Notes under the pieces: generated by a model
The model's database searches: none
What the model saw: the letters and a program-made list of their open reading frames with translations, nothing else
What the model was told of the DNA's origin: nothing
Made by a program: the position numbers and the translations under genes
Source: Heliocidaris erythrogramma
Lineage: Eukaryota > Echinodermata > Echinoidea > Camarodonta > Echinometridae
Reading direction: 5' to 3'
DNA length: 64,000 bases
Assembly: GCA_025617745.1 (NCBI GenBank)
Contig: CM046861.1
Span: 16,217,563-16,281,562, forward strand
Shown: in pieces, positions 37,296-40,884 of the stretch
Numbering within the stretch: the stretch's first letter is position 1
Layout of the letters: each line of letters begins with the position of its first letter

Positions 37296-37605
37296 AGTTG
37301 CCCCCCCCCCCAGAAATTTTTAAAAATCATACTTTTTTTAAATTGGGTTTTAGACTTCAAGTTATGGGTTCCTTTGAAAGCGATCATCTTGCCCCCCAGG
37401 AAAAAATTTCTGCGTACGGCCTTGAGACACCTCTACTATACCGGCATATCTTCATAATTATGTTTGCTCTATAAACCTTACCTCTTGTTTCTTCTGTCAT
37501 GTCGCCTTGTTCAGTAAGGAAATCCAAAGGAAGTTGTCCAAACTGGAGCAACGCCTTCAGACTCAAGTGGCCCCGCCAGTAAACATATCTGATGACCAGA
37601 GACAG
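79..37605 (+). CDS. Long coiled-coil protein gene, 23 internal exons
   Basis: Twenty-three exons with GT-AG borders join in consistent phase into 3825 nt (1275 codons) without a stop. The exon coordinates are listed separately. The product is rich in Glu, Lys, Gln and Leu with heptad-like spacing almost throughout, as in centrosomal, ciliary, golgin or myosin-tail-like proteins. There is no signal peptide, membrane segment or enzymatic motif. Two breaks in the coil are visible: a Ser/Thr-rich stretch at the end of exon 6 and a Gln-rich stretch in exon 16. No start or stop codon is present. Exon 1 opens in phase 0 after an acceptor, so the 5' end is upstream. Exon 23 ends at a donor 0.5 kb before an assembly gap, so the 3' end is missing. 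I do not recognise the family and give no symbol. The gene structure is well supported by phase agreement; the function is unknown. Confidence 0.85.
340..960. repeat. Short tandem repeat block, ~149-bp unit
   Basis: Two adjacent units (about 572-720 and 720-870) share TGTTACATACAGTG, CAGTCCGGGCGTCGAACTAA and GCTACGAGCCGTTATC. A partial copy precedes them (about 470-575). Each unit ends in a 'gcgcttcgcg' segment next to poly-G/poly-C. The family is unknown; it is probably a dispersed repeat with internal duplication. Confidence 0.65.
1000..1430. other. Intron stretch without gene
   Basis: AT-rich intron sequence with one poly-G tract at about 1338-1360. I see no exon or element boundary. Confidence 0.5.
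1435..1645 (+). mobile_element. tRNA-derived SINE, Meta-SINE-like
   Basis: A B-box-like GGGTTCGAACCTC at about 1530 is followed by GACGTTAAAAGATGG and GTTGCTGCTACCTTG plus TTGGCGTTCAACAATT. That resembles the conserved central domain of the widespread Meta-SINE group of invertebrates. The 5' tRNA-like part is degraded. The family name is from memory and needs a repeat-library match. Confidence 0.5.
2455..2549 (+). CDS. Coiled-coil gene exon 2
   Basis: The acceptor is gattgtag and the donor GTGAGT. It reads AMEKDHKSAQKKIRELRG to EAETK and ends in phase 2 (GT). A nearby GTGTGA donor was rejected because exon 3 needs the two extra bases. Confidence 0.8.
2560..3000. other. Intron stretch without gene
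   Basis: Unremarkable intron sequence; no repeat boundary or exon seen. Confidence 0.4.
3004..3205. mobile_element. Poly-G hAT-like MITE fragment
   Basis: It shares GGGGTCCAGTTTCCCTCC, CTGACAAGCAAAG, a poly-G run and ATACTTTTCTTCCA with the complete element at 36227-36580. It ends in a related TAAATCCGCCACTG. The left terminal repeat is not recognisable, so this is a partial copy. Confidence 0.6.
3210..4200. other. Intron stretch without gene
   Basis: AT-rich, with two adjacent TGACGTCA-like sites near 3484-3500 and poly-G runs near 3830 and 3915. No gene or complete element seen. Confidence 0.4.
4206..4464. mobile_element. Possible hAT-like MITE
   Basis: The left end GTGGCGTATCCA is inverted at the right end as TGGATACGCCAC. 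A poly-C run lies inside. The termini resemble the other poly-G/C hAT-like elements here, but no clear 8-bp target duplication is visible. Confidence 0.45.
4470..5590. other. Intron stretch without gene
   Basis: AT-rich intron with poly-A stretches near 5394-5440 and a TC-rich tract near 5195-5260. I see no gene. Confidence 0.4.
5590..6930. repeat. Tandem array of ~175-194-bp units
   Basis: GCATGCATATTCCCGGG recurs at about 5632, 6016, 6210, 6404 and 6579, with a decayed copy near 6765. Each unit continues with GGGATTTATGGGG, 'tttaaatttcatgtaaatcac' and 'aacctatggcag'. The 384-bp first interval falls to about 184 bp once the inserted MITE at 5667-5858 and its target duplication are removed. 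The outer units are more diverged. Confidence 0.8.
5667..5858. mobile_element. hAT-like MITE with poly-G/C core
   Basis: Near-perfect terminal inverted repeats (CAGTGGCGGCACCAGG and CCTGGTGCCGCCACTG) are flanked by an 8-bp target duplication, GGTTTATC/GGTTTATT. The 8-bp duplication and CAGtGGCGG ends fit hAT non-autonomous elements. The 192-bp interior has several G/C homopolymers. It interrupts a unit of the surrounding tandem array. Confidence 0.82.
6930..8210. other. Intron stretch without gene
   Basis: It holds a low-complexity C-run/A-run repeat at about 7140-7420 and AT-rich sequence. The long minus-strand reading frame over 7136-7636 has no recognisable domain and follows homopolymers. 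Confidence 0.4.
8273..8929 (-). pseudogene. TatD-like metal-dependent hydrolase, broken
   Basis: The frame 8929-8528 has LAVDSHFHLDRL, the N-terminal metal-binding HxH motif of TatD-family amidohydrolases, followed by GGILNYCDP and FQVAVGI, where the family has a VGxHP segment. A second frame, 8494-8273, has KEVARCRGVDLEVLLRDT and NAVHLYG, matching the family's C-terminal helix. The middle of the TIM barrel, with its other metal ligands, is deleted, and the HP after VGI is altered, so it cannot be active. The family assignment rests on motif memory. Confidence 0.55.
8932..9279 (-). pseudogene. Linker between finger and TatD-like part
   Basis: An open frame reading AWLNDRAEGERFGWNLPP and on to LARHMNWPVEDG. 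It lies between the finger and the TatD-like domain in a third frame, so it is probably part of the same original protein. No domain recognised. Confidence 0.4.
9263..10139 (-). pseudogene. Acidic linker and C2H2-like finger of the Gypsy remnant
   Basis: The frame 10139-9423 has an acidic, Pro/Gly-rich stretch (MEVKEEPGLSDGV). An overlapping frame, 9628-9263, contains CPILGCGRRLSEHLRDHIYF with a following HMPSC, compatible with a single C2H2/C2HC finger. It then has a helical segment (CLRFIAQELVGSENF). The two frames imply a frameshift near the poly-C at 9617-9627. Confidence 0.5.
10594..11097 (-). pseudogene. Gypsy-type integrase C-terminal fragment
   Basis: The frame at 11097-10765 starts STGFTANRLMLGRETNQP, a segment typical of the region after the integrase core in Ty3/Gypsy elements of marine invertebrates. 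A helix follows (EELPQALETAHKTAREKL). A second frame, 10808-10594, continues with GPCPGNPVSDPDLYRPQLKN, so there is a frameshift near 10800. The catalytic core is missing because the element is truncated at 11097. Confidence 0.7.
11098..11890. other. Intron stretch without gene
   Basis: AT-rich; a TTTTG-rich run ending in poly-G at about 11670-11740. No gene or complete element seen. Confidence 0.4.
11996..12215. repeat. Tandem duplication, ~120-bp unit
   Basis: Two copies starting 'gagagataaaaagttgag' at about 11996 and 12116 share 'gatgtgtgtaa', 'tggagaat' and 'agggagaaagggagggaaag'. They lie in the tail of the THAP frame. Confidence 0.8.
12231..12491 (-). CDS. THAP-type zinc-finger exon
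   Basis: Starting at ATG 12491, the frame has a complete THAP C2CH domain within the first ~85 residues: RCVVAGCSN, FPKDPNIRRKW, KVKLTRAHW and VVCSEHFCAEDF, followed by the AVP-box-like QDAIPKI. THAP domains are DNA-binding modules of animal transcription factors and of P-element-type transposases. The frame stays open to 11892, but the tail after about 12231 is low-complexity and lies in a tandem duplication. Where the true exon ends is unclear. It may be a first exon, a retrocopy or a transposon remnant. No partner domain is visible nearby. Confidence 0.7.
12624..12940 (+). mobile_element. ~320-bp non-autonomous element, copy A
   Basis: It has short terminal inverted repeats (ATAAGCCA / TGGCTTAT). 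The interior matches, in reverse orientation, the element at 19767-20086 over its whole length, for example CCACTGACACTAATATTCG and CTCCCAGAGTTATTTTTCTG. The superfamily is not determined. Confidence 0.72.
12941..14071. other. Intron stretch with CT microsatellite
   Basis: A (CT)n microsatellite lies at about 13270-13302. The rest is AT-rich intron sequence with no gene. Confidence 0.45.
14072..14262 (+). CDS. Coiled-coil gene exon 3
   Basis: The acceptor is tattctcgcag and the donor GTGAGT. It reads NVEKLLKEKQEMRQ to EREFRINI and is strongly coiled-coil and charged. The 11.5-kb intron before it holds most of the large repeats on the left side. Confidence 0.85.
14481..14617. mobile_element. 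Harbinger-like MITE
   Basis: The ends GGGCCCCGTTTC and GAAACAGGGCC are inverted, with 'ttatcaataacaagc' and 'gatagcaagttttatg' inside. The same end type occurs at 23877-24013. Confidence 0.6.
14920..15066. repeat. Microsatellite and poly-G cluster
   Basis: (TA)n, then (GA)n, then two long G-runs. Potential G-quadruplex and slippage region. Confidence 0.85.
15120..16107. mobile_element. Foldback element with clustered short motifs
   Basis: The left end TAGGTTTTCCGGTCAATTTC is mirrored at the right end as GAAATTGACCGGGAAAACC. The right arm carries about nine copies of (GC)GAATTTGAATGA-like motifs between 15835 and 16080. The left arm carries a similar number of inverse CATTCAATTT-like motifs between 15130 and 15425. 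An AT-rich middle and a (TA)n at about 15736-15761 separate the arms. TA is present at both borders. The family is unknown. Confidence 0.72.
16229..16341 (+). CDS. Coiled-coil gene exon 4
   Basis: The acceptor is ctattcag and the donor GTGAGT. It reads HLRNKLDLQTAKLRKEH to RRDLESQ and ends in phase 0. Confidence 0.85.
16446..16621. mobile_element. PIF/Harbinger-like MITE, copy 1
   Basis: The terminal repeats TGGGGTGTTGCAAGAAAG and CTTTCTTGCAACACCCCA are flanked by a 3-bp duplication, TAA/TAA. The TWA-type 3-bp target fits PIF/Harbinger (Tourist-like). A second copy is at 22072-22220. Confidence 0.82.
16835..17043. mobile_element. CAC...GTG palindromic MITE
   Basis: A near-complete palindrome with ends CACTCTAAAAACTCAAATG and its inverse, flanked by TG/TG. 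Ends starting CAC with a 2-bp duplication fit CMC (CACTA/Mirage/Chapaev)-like elements. Confidence 0.7.
17156..17386 (+). CDS. Coiled-coil gene exon 5
   Basis: The acceptor is cattgtag and the donor GTAAAG. It has 77 codons in phase 0/0, IAARDVKIEELRRRIQ to KKFVDLQ, with a very acidic and basic middle part. Confidence 0.87.
18125..18215 (-). ncRNA. tRNA-like sequence (SINE/tRNA pseudogene)
   Basis: On the minus strand, TTAGTCCATCGGTAACG resembles an A box and CCTGGTTCGAGGC a B box, with about 35 bp between. No clean cloverleaf or CCA is visible. It is carried inside the CACTG element. Confidence 0.45.
18300..18376 (+). ncRNA. tRNA-like sequence (SINE/tRNA pseudogene)
   Basis: GAGTTAGTATAGCGGTAATG resembles an A box and CCCTGGTTCGAAGTTCG a B box at tRNA-like spacing. 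It is inverted relative to the copy 130 bp upstream. Confidence 0.45.
19415..20154. mobile_element. ~740-bp element with 41-bp terminal repeats
   Basis: The ends AAGGCCACCGCACACCTTAC and GTAAGGTGTGCGGTGGCCTT, with 'atcggtctgcgatccgattt' inward and its inverse, form terminal repeats of about 41 bp with one mismatch. It sits inside the composite repeat. The target duplication is unclear. It carries a nested element at 19767-20086. Confidence 0.75.
19767..20086 (-). mobile_element. ~320-bp non-autonomous element, copy B
   Basis: Inverted copy of the element at 12624-12940. The matching interior runs from AGCCAGTTCGGGGTTAG to CATCTCCGAAATGGC. It is nested in the 740-bp element. Confidence 0.72.
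20467..20925 (+). CDS. Coiled-coil gene exon 6 (longest)
   Basis: The acceptor is attatccag and the donor GTAAGG. It has 153 codons in phase 0/0. It opens ASLKEKEVQLTMLQED and contains two related basic segments, SRDRRIIQMAADL and SRRDRRIMTLLKDL, which suggests a small internal duplication. A Ser/Thr-rich, probably disordered tract (SSSSSSTSAP) breaks the coil near the end. GC content is clearly higher than in the flanking introns. Confidence 0.88.
20926..21346. other. Intron 6 with GA-rich tract
   Basis: GA-rich microsatellite-like sequence at about 21080-21260; otherwise no element seen. Confidence 0.5.
21347..21540 (+). CDS. Coiled-coil gene exon 7
   Basis: The acceptor is atacccag and the donor GTAAGA. 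It reads ELKQYKSDAKHRIQDL to SPSSDIIK and ends in phase 2. Confidence 0.85.
22072..22220. mobile_element. PIF/Harbinger-like MITE, copy 2
   Basis: The ends GGGGGTGTTGCAAGAAAG and CTTTCTTGCAACACCCC are flanked by TTA/TTA. Same family as 16446-16621. The right border is 18 bp from the exon 8 start, so it supplies part of the polypyrimidine/branch region or lies just beside it. Confidence 0.82.
22239..22371 (+). CDS. Coiled-coil gene exon 8
   Basis: The acceptor is tgtgctcag, 16 bp downstream of a Harbinger-like MITE, and the donor is GTAAGA. It reads LQTVFQTKENGYTIQ to TREDKM. Phase 2 enters and phase 0 leaves. Confidence 0.85.
22626..23692 (+). mobile_element. TTAA-flanked element (Kolobok/piggyBac-like), copy 1
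   Basis: TTAA at both borders. The terminal repeats AGGACACATTACAAGAAAAT and ATTTTCTTGTAATGTGATCT are inverted over about 20 bp. The interior is homologous to 30586-31530 and 52306-53245. It contains a short frame (MGHRLLRQDWPLVCRHTS) with no recognised domain. Kolobok seems more likely than piggyBac because the ends do not start with CCC. A MULE-like MITE is nested at 23457-23581. Confidence 0.8.
23457..23581. mobile_element. Hairpin MITE with 10-bp target duplication
   Basis: Long inverted arms ATGGGCGCCAATCCTCACAG and its inverse, with 'aattctattcaagtgggggg' inward, are flanked by GTTTCCAAGC on both sides. The empty site is visible in copies 2 and 3 of the host element. A 9-10-bp duplication and long terminal repeats fit a Mutator-like MITE. 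Confidence 0.8.
23720..23874. mobile_element. Harbinger-like MITE
   Basis: The ends GGGTGTTTCATAAAGCTG and CAGCTTTATGAAACACTCC are inverted, with inner GTTCGTAA / TACGAAC. CTG is present at both borders. Confidence 0.7.
23877..24013. mobile_element. Harbinger-like MITE
   Basis: The ends GGACCCCGTTCCATAAAAC and GTTTTATGAAACGGGGCTC are inverted. It lies back-to-back with the preceding MITE. Same end type as 14481-14617. Confidence 0.65.
24409..24569 (+). CDS. Coiled-coil gene exon 9
   Basis: The acceptor is cttcttttag and the donor GTAAGT. It reads SLEKSQNGKLKLEVG to LLTSYKQHI and ends in phase 2. Confidence 0.87.
24570..25214. other. Intron 9, left part
   Basis: No gene or element border seen. 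The short frames here have no recognisable domain. Confidence 0.4.
25215..25433. mobile_element. Tc1/mariner-like MITE
   Basis: The ends CAGCCATGGACAAAATTATT and AATAATTTTTTTCCAGGGCTG are inverted, with AGACCAAG / CTTGGTCT inward, flanked by TA/TA. Both the end sequence and the TA target fit Tc1/mariner. Confidence 0.82.
25668..25779 (+). CDS. Coiled-coil gene exon 10
   Basis: The acceptor cttcttgaag was chosen over the tacag 9 bp downstream because only it keeps the coiled-coil frame from exon 9. The donor is GTATGA. It reads SLQLLRQDADQMVGHY to LEHENM. Confidence 0.82.
25780..26244. other. Intron 10
   Basis: AT-rich intron; nothing recognised. Confidence 0.4.
26245..26412 (+). CDS. Coiled-coil gene exon 11
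   Basis: The acceptor is catcgaag and the donor GTAAGT. It has 56 codons in phase 0/0, AKDLAAAEKLKSYC to VEDLSQK. Confidence 0.87.
26413..26928. other. Intron 11
   Basis: AT-rich intron; nothing recognised. Confidence 0.4.
26929..27159 (+). CDS. Coiled-coil gene exon 12
   Basis: The acceptor is gaaaacag and the donor GTTTGT. It has 77 codons in phase 0/0, LDQKCNELSTTSNHLEQ to NQRDAALHK. Confidence 0.87.
27160..27610. other. Intron 12
   Basis: AT-rich intron; nothing recognised. Confidence 0.4.
27611..27751 (+). CDS. Coiled-coil gene exon 13
   Basis: The acceptor is acatgtcag and the donor GTACAT. It has 47 codons in phase 0/0, IEDLETARTESKET to MKNYEHLK. Confidence 0.85.
28030..28140 (-). 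ncRNA. tRNA-like/SINE fragment
   Basis: On the minus strand, GAGGGTTCGAATCTC is a good B box, and TTGGTTCGTGGTTAA may be a weak A box. A poly-G tract lies next to it (28001-28018). Probably a SINE fragment; no functional cloverleaf is visible. Confidence 0.4.
28403..28553 (+). CDS. Coiled-coil gene exon 14
   Basis: The acceptor is aaatgatag and the donor GTAAGT. It reads TLHLNLEEKNRSYIEQ to ERKDQLEN and ends in phase 1. Confidence 0.85.
28554..29119. other. Intron 14
   Basis: A G/C-rich repeat-like stretch at 28700-28830 and a poly-C run at 28977-28990. No element ends recognised. Confidence 0.4.
29120..29357 (+). CDS. Coiled-coil gene exon 15
   Basis: The acceptor is tctcttgcag and the donor GTAAGT. 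It reads LKSHQTQCEDMKSR to NKIVKLQQER and ends in phase 2. Its C-terminal half is very Lys-rich. Confidence 0.87.
29358..30315. other. Intron 15
   Basis: A fragment resembling poly-G hAT-like element ends (AGTGGCGTAATGAGCC) at about 29474. The rest is AT-rich with no gene. Confidence 0.4.
30316..30532 (+). CDS. Coiled-coil gene exon 16 (Gln-rich)
   Basis: The acceptor is tctctctctag and the donor GTATGT. It reads NRSRNQESQEVETS to MANIAHNINE. The region LQQQQDQQRQQQLLEQ is Gln-rich and the N-terminal part looks disordered. A TTAA-flanked element starts about 50 bp downstream. Confidence 0.83.
30586..31530 (+). mobile_element. TTAA-flanked element, copy 2
   Basis: TTAA at both borders, with short inverted ends AGTAGA / TCTACT. 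The interior is homologous to copy 1 without the nested hairpin MITE. It retains a 'cctgcttaagcagac' stretch that is missing from copy 1. The short internal frame is interrupted by stops. Confidence 0.8.
31531..32120. other. Intron 16, right part
   Basis: A degraded repeat at about 31670-31870 ends in 'gccgacatagcaacgcccctga', related to the repeat pieces at about 16640 and 35515. No gene seen. Confidence 0.4.
32121..32324 (+). CDS. Coiled-coil gene exon 17
   Basis: The acceptor is acttattag and the donor GTAGGT. It has 68 codons in phase 0/0, LQECLTDSRLKLSQL to ELKHKRTAL. Confidence 0.87.
32325..32988. other. Intron 17
   Basis: AT-rich intron; nothing recognised. Confidence 0.4.
32989..33174 (+). 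CDS. Coiled-coil gene exon 18
   Basis: The acceptor is catatttcag and the donor GTATGA. It has 62 codons in phase 0/0, HKAKKEIRSRSRAVKQ to IIKSHQEN. Confidence 0.85.
33175..33570. other. Intron 18
   Basis: AT-rich intron; nothing recognised. Confidence 0.4.
33571..33659 (+). CDS. Coiled-coil gene exon 19
   Basis: The acceptor is aatttcgcag and the donor GTAAGT. It reads TNEQNVGPPSEPVFKD to IIRELERK. A short Pro-containing break in the coil is visible. It ends in phase 2. Confidence 0.82.
33680..33976. repeat. TG microsatellites flanking a short inverted repeat
   Basis: (TG)n at about 33696-33713 and 33916-33976. Between them, TGTCCGAGGACATTTTCGGA and related ACTGTCCGAGGACGAGGAAC motifs recur. 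The pieces look like a small element of unknown type. Confidence 0.65.
34264..34340 (-). ncRNA. Weak tRNA-like/SINE fragment
   Basis: On the minus strand there is a B-box-like GGTTCAAGCTTGAG after GCGGACCCA. It is degraded and the A box is uncertain. Confidence 0.3.
34555..34629 (+). CDS. Coiled-coil gene exon 20
   Basis: The acceptor is atttatacag. The donor GTATGT at 34630 was chosen over GTAAAA at 34622 because only it joins exon 21 in frame. It reads EEAEGEIRSIKALNC to NIDMQVK. Confidence 0.78.
34684..34860. repeat. CT and GA microsatellites with poly-G
   Basis: (CT)n at about 34690-34722 faces (GA)n at about 34755-34840. They are complementary and could form a hairpin. A poly-G run follows. 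Confidence 0.85.
35161..35313 (+). CDS. Coiled-coil gene exon 21
   Basis: The acceptor is tttctcatcag and the donor GTGAGA. It reads DYLTNQKTECTRLQ to KQLRKLLEQ and ends in phase 2. Confidence 0.85.
35314..36226. other. Intron 21, left part
   Basis: A degraded repeat at about 35515-35725 has ends resembling CAGGGCGCT / AGTGACGCTCC and segments shared with the pieces at 16640 and 31670. The rest is unremarkable. Confidence 0.4.
36227..36580. mobile_element. hAT-like MITE with poly-G core
   Basis: The terminal repeats CAGGGGCGGATCCAGG and CCTGGATCCGCCAATG are flanked by the perfect 8-bp duplication ATTCATTT. The interior has two long G-runs. It is the complete relative of the fragment at 3004-3205. 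Confidence 0.85.
36640..36720 (+). CDS. Coiled-coil gene exon 22
   Basis: The acceptor is ctaccgcag and the donor GTATAC. It reads YDDELNDIKTKSSF to EKERGAIQ. It lies 51 bp downstream of the hAT-like element at 36227-36580. Confidence 0.82.
36721..37246. other. Intron 22, left part
   Basis: TC-rich sequence from about 36950 to 37190 with a (TC)n run at about 37155-37176. No gene. Confidence 0.5.
37247..37426. mobile_element. Short inverted-repeat element with poly-G/C core
   Basis: AAGGCCGTACGCAG and CTGCGTACGGCCTT are perfect inverted ends. ACACCTC occurs at both borders (7 bp visible). The interior starts with a G-run over 30 nt and a C-run. Probably hAT-like. Confidence 0.72.
37515..37605 (+). 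CDS. Coiled-coil gene exon 23 (last visible)
   Basis: The acceptor is cttgttcag and the donor GTACTT. It reads KEIQRKLSKLEQRLQ to VNISDDQRQ and ends in phase 0. No later exon is recognisable before or after the assembly gap. Confidence 0.78.
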
Positions 37606-38116
37606 GTACTTGAATAACTTCACGTTTCACGAAAGTCGAACAATAAAAAAAACTGAATAAGCTGATGAGCTAAATTTGGAAAACTTTATTAGCAAGCTTT
37701 TCTTTGAAAAACAATATGACAGCACCGTATTTGGGGGTTAATGACTGATCAACATTAAGCATTTAACTGTAAGTTCAAACTTGGAAATAGCAATTTATAT
37801 CCCGTTCCGCTTCTTTTTGTTAAAGTAAAAATCACTTATAAACTGAACATGTAAAGTCATAAGTCGACGCAGGATTAAAACGAAACATTTGAATGCAGTA
37901 GAATTCATGTAATCAAATTCATCTAAATATTTTGGGTCGAGCAGTTTATTATACTTGCCTCCCGAAAACATAAATCTTGCGCGGCACTTTCAGAATTGCA
38001 CAAGATAGTGAATGGCAACATACAAGTAGATGTACAAAGATCTGCATTATGATAAATGATACTAATAACTTGAAATATACATTCATAGAAAAAGAAATTA
38101 TCGTTAACTGAACAAA
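37606..38116. other. Sequence before the assembly gap
   Basis: AT-rich, presumably intron of the coiled-coil gene; nothing recognised. Confidence 0.4.
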
Positions 38117-38616
38117 NNNNNNNNNNNNNNNNNNNNNNNNNNNNNNNNNNNNNNNNNNNNNNNNNNNNNNNNNNNNNNNNNNNNNNNNNNNNNNNNNNNN
38201 NNNNNNNNNNNNNNNNNNNNNNNNNNNNNNNNNNNNNNNNNNNNNNNNNNNNNNNNNNNNNNNNNNNNNNNNNNNNNNNNNNNNNNNNNNNNNNNNNNNN
38301 NNNNNNNNNNNNNNNNNNNNNNNNNNNNNNNNNNNNNNNNNNNNNNNNNNNNNNNNNNNNNNNNNNNNNNNNNNNNNNNNNNNNNNNNNNNNNNNNNNNN
38401 NNNNNNNNNNNNNNNNNNNNNNNNNNNNNNNNNNNNNNNNNNNNNNNNNNNNNNNNNNNNNNNNNNNNNNNNNNNNNNNNNNNNNNNNNNNNNNNNNNNN
38501 NNNNNNNNNNNNNNNNNNNNNNNNNNNNNNNNNNNNNNNNNNNNNNNNNNNNNNNNNNNNNNNNNNNNNNNNNNNNNNNNNNNNNNNNNNNNNNNNNNNN
38601 NNNNNNNNNNNNNNNN
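38117..38616. other. Assembly gap (500 N)
   Basis: Exactly 500 N, typical of a scaffold join of unknown size. The missing 3' exons of the coiled-coil gene may lie here or beyond. Confidence 0.99.
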
Positions 38617-38659
38617 TCTGTAGTGTAACGCTGCAAAATTATCTCAGCTTTATTTCCCG

Positions 38660-39290
38660 TGAGTGGAAAAAATTCCCGCCCCCCCCCCCCCCCCCACTCG
38701 GAGGTCGAAGGGACCGCAAGCGAGTTCCCAAAATCTCCGGTAAAGGGGTACTTTTTTGGCTACACAATCCGGCCCGTGAATTGTAAAAAAAGGGGTGTTT
38801 TTTATCTTTCACCCGGAGATTTCATTAAAACAAGGGGTGTTTTTCTTTCTCTCTCACCTGAGAAATTAAAAAGGGGGGTTATGAAATATCTTGAAAAAAT
38901 CATCAAATTCCTGACATTCCTGCTAGTTTTTGATAGCTCATTCAGCTCATTCTTATGATTGCATTGAGTTCTGAGATATCATTTTGAACATAAAAACATC
39001 TCTTCCAAGGTATTGTAATGACAGCTTACTTGGGAGGGGGGGGGGGGGGGGGGGTTGGTGTCTGTCCTGAGATATGGGGTTGGAATGAGAGCTCACCTGA
39101 GATAGGGGTGTACATTGAGCAGTGTTCTGAATTTAGGGGGGTCTCCAAGGCAGGAAAAGCCCGCGATAGGGGGTTCAGAAATGTTGGTAGCCCTGAGATA
39201 GGGGGTGCTTTCAAAGGAGGGAACAAGCATACGCGTACCCTAAATAATACTGAGTGGGGGGGGGGGGGGCGGGAAAAAATTTTACTCATA
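38660..39290. repeat. Poly-G/C-bounded repeat with degenerate units
   Basis: Poly-C near 38680-38695 and poly-G near 39034-39053 and 39255-39268. In between, degenerate 'cctgagatagggggt' motifs recur about every 30-35 bp from 39068 to 39208, and related 'acccggagatttcat' and 'cacctgagaaatt' earlier. A complete element is not delimited. Confidence 0.5.
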
Positions 39291-39524
39291 TTCTCTGCAG
39301 TATGCTAGAAAGCTCACAAAAGGACACTTAATTAATAAGGGCATATTGAACATGTTGAGTATTTAAAAGATTGAGTTCCTGTTAGCCAGTGTAATTGTTA
39401 AAGAGCACTCATCGGAAGTGACCAAAATAAATAAAGAAATGACAAAAGCTGTCGACTATATACAGACAAATTTATTAATTATCATGTCAATAAAACGTCT
39501 GCCTAATTAAAAGTTCAAAGAATA

Positions 39525-39807
39525 GTATACCTGCACTATGAACATGGCGAACAAAGAAGCGGACAAAATATACAGCTTCTCATTGTACCTTCCACAATTG
39601 CTCTGGTAGACAAAAGAACATCCCTTGATTGCTATTATGTAAAACTATGTAGAACAGGTGCCACATGCATATTCACCTGTTCTACTTATTTCACATAATA
39701 GTAATGAAGGGAAGTTCTTTTGTCTACCAGAGCAATTGTGGAGGGTACAATGAGGAGCTGTATATTTTGTCCGCTCTCTTTGTCATCGTGTTCATAGTGC
39801 TGTATAC
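39525..39807. mobile_element. Long hairpin (palindromic MITE)
   Basis: Two arms of about 135 bp are inverted with few mismatches, from GTATACCTGCACTATGAAC to its inverse, and through CTCTGGTAGACAAAAGAAC / GTTCTTTTGTCTACCAGAG. The superfamily is undetermined. Confidence 0.8.
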
Positions 39808-40884
39808 TGTATAGCGCATAGACTTCGGCCATTATTCTTATTTTCGAAAACTATGTGCTCGTTACTGTCCCTTCAAAGTCAGGGGCCACTGAGCGTTTTT
39901 GAAAGGGGTGGGGGAGGGGCTGATCTGTTTTCACTCATTAATGACAATTTTCGAGCCTTTTTCCGAGAATTTTTCAACGTGTCTACTCAAAGAAAAAAAA
40001 GGGGGGTTGCAGCCCCCCCCCCCCTCCTGCTTCCGCGGCCAATGAAAGTCATTGGCATTCGATATGCATTGAAGTCATAGGTTGCATTCATTGATTACCA
40101 TGACTTTAAAAGGACAGTAATGCCATTGGAAATATAAGCACATTGGATTAGGCCCTATATTGATTCTGTTTGGATTCGAAGAAGGCCTTTGTGACTCAGA
40201 AACACAATCAAATGTTACTTCAATTTTGTAATAATTGCTTATGAATCCGTCGAATAGTAGATGGAACATGAGAGGAAAATATTGAAAATTTGTAGAGTCT
40301 GTGTTGAGAGAAAGGAGCACAATTTTGAACAGGCGTAACCCTTGCCCCTTACCAATTAAAAATGATTTTTTACCCTACTGCATGATGCAATGAAATAGTG
40401 ATTCAGCAAAATTTGGAAGATGCCATGCCCATGGCATAACCCTACCAGTTAAATTTGTCTTCTGGCCTCTCAATATCTGAAGACACTTGGTCTTTCAAAT
40501 AAATGAATGCACTATACAGAAAGTAACAGAATCAAAGTAATGATGTATTAACTATTGACGCATATCTTTTATAAGAAAGTTTTCGTTTTGTATTATGCTG
40601 TTTTTACCGTATAGGCCTACTAACAAACACTTGAACTAAAGTCTAAAGACTAGCACTCAGTCTCATCGAGCTGCCTTTGGCGACCACTCCAGCGACCACT
40701 CGGGGGCACCGAAGCGTGACGCGGCCGAGAACAATGGAAAAATCGCTCTACGGTGTCCTCAAAAGAGACAAAACCAAACGGAAAAAGTATTGACACTGTA
40801 AATCCGTTTCGTTACCGGTCGGAAACTTCAATTCAGGCAGTAGGCTTAATGAGGCGACGCAGCATTGTACTCCGGGATTAATGA
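39808..40884. other. Region between hairpin and satellite
   Basis: A poly-G/C repeat piece at about 39880-40046. The last ~250 bp before the array are GC-richer (ACCACTCGGGGGCACCGAAG near 40690) and may be the outer end of the large element. No gene seen. Confidence 0.4.

Noticed and set aside
37923-38636. 237-codon minus-strand frame
   Set aside because: It consists mostly of the 500-N gap.
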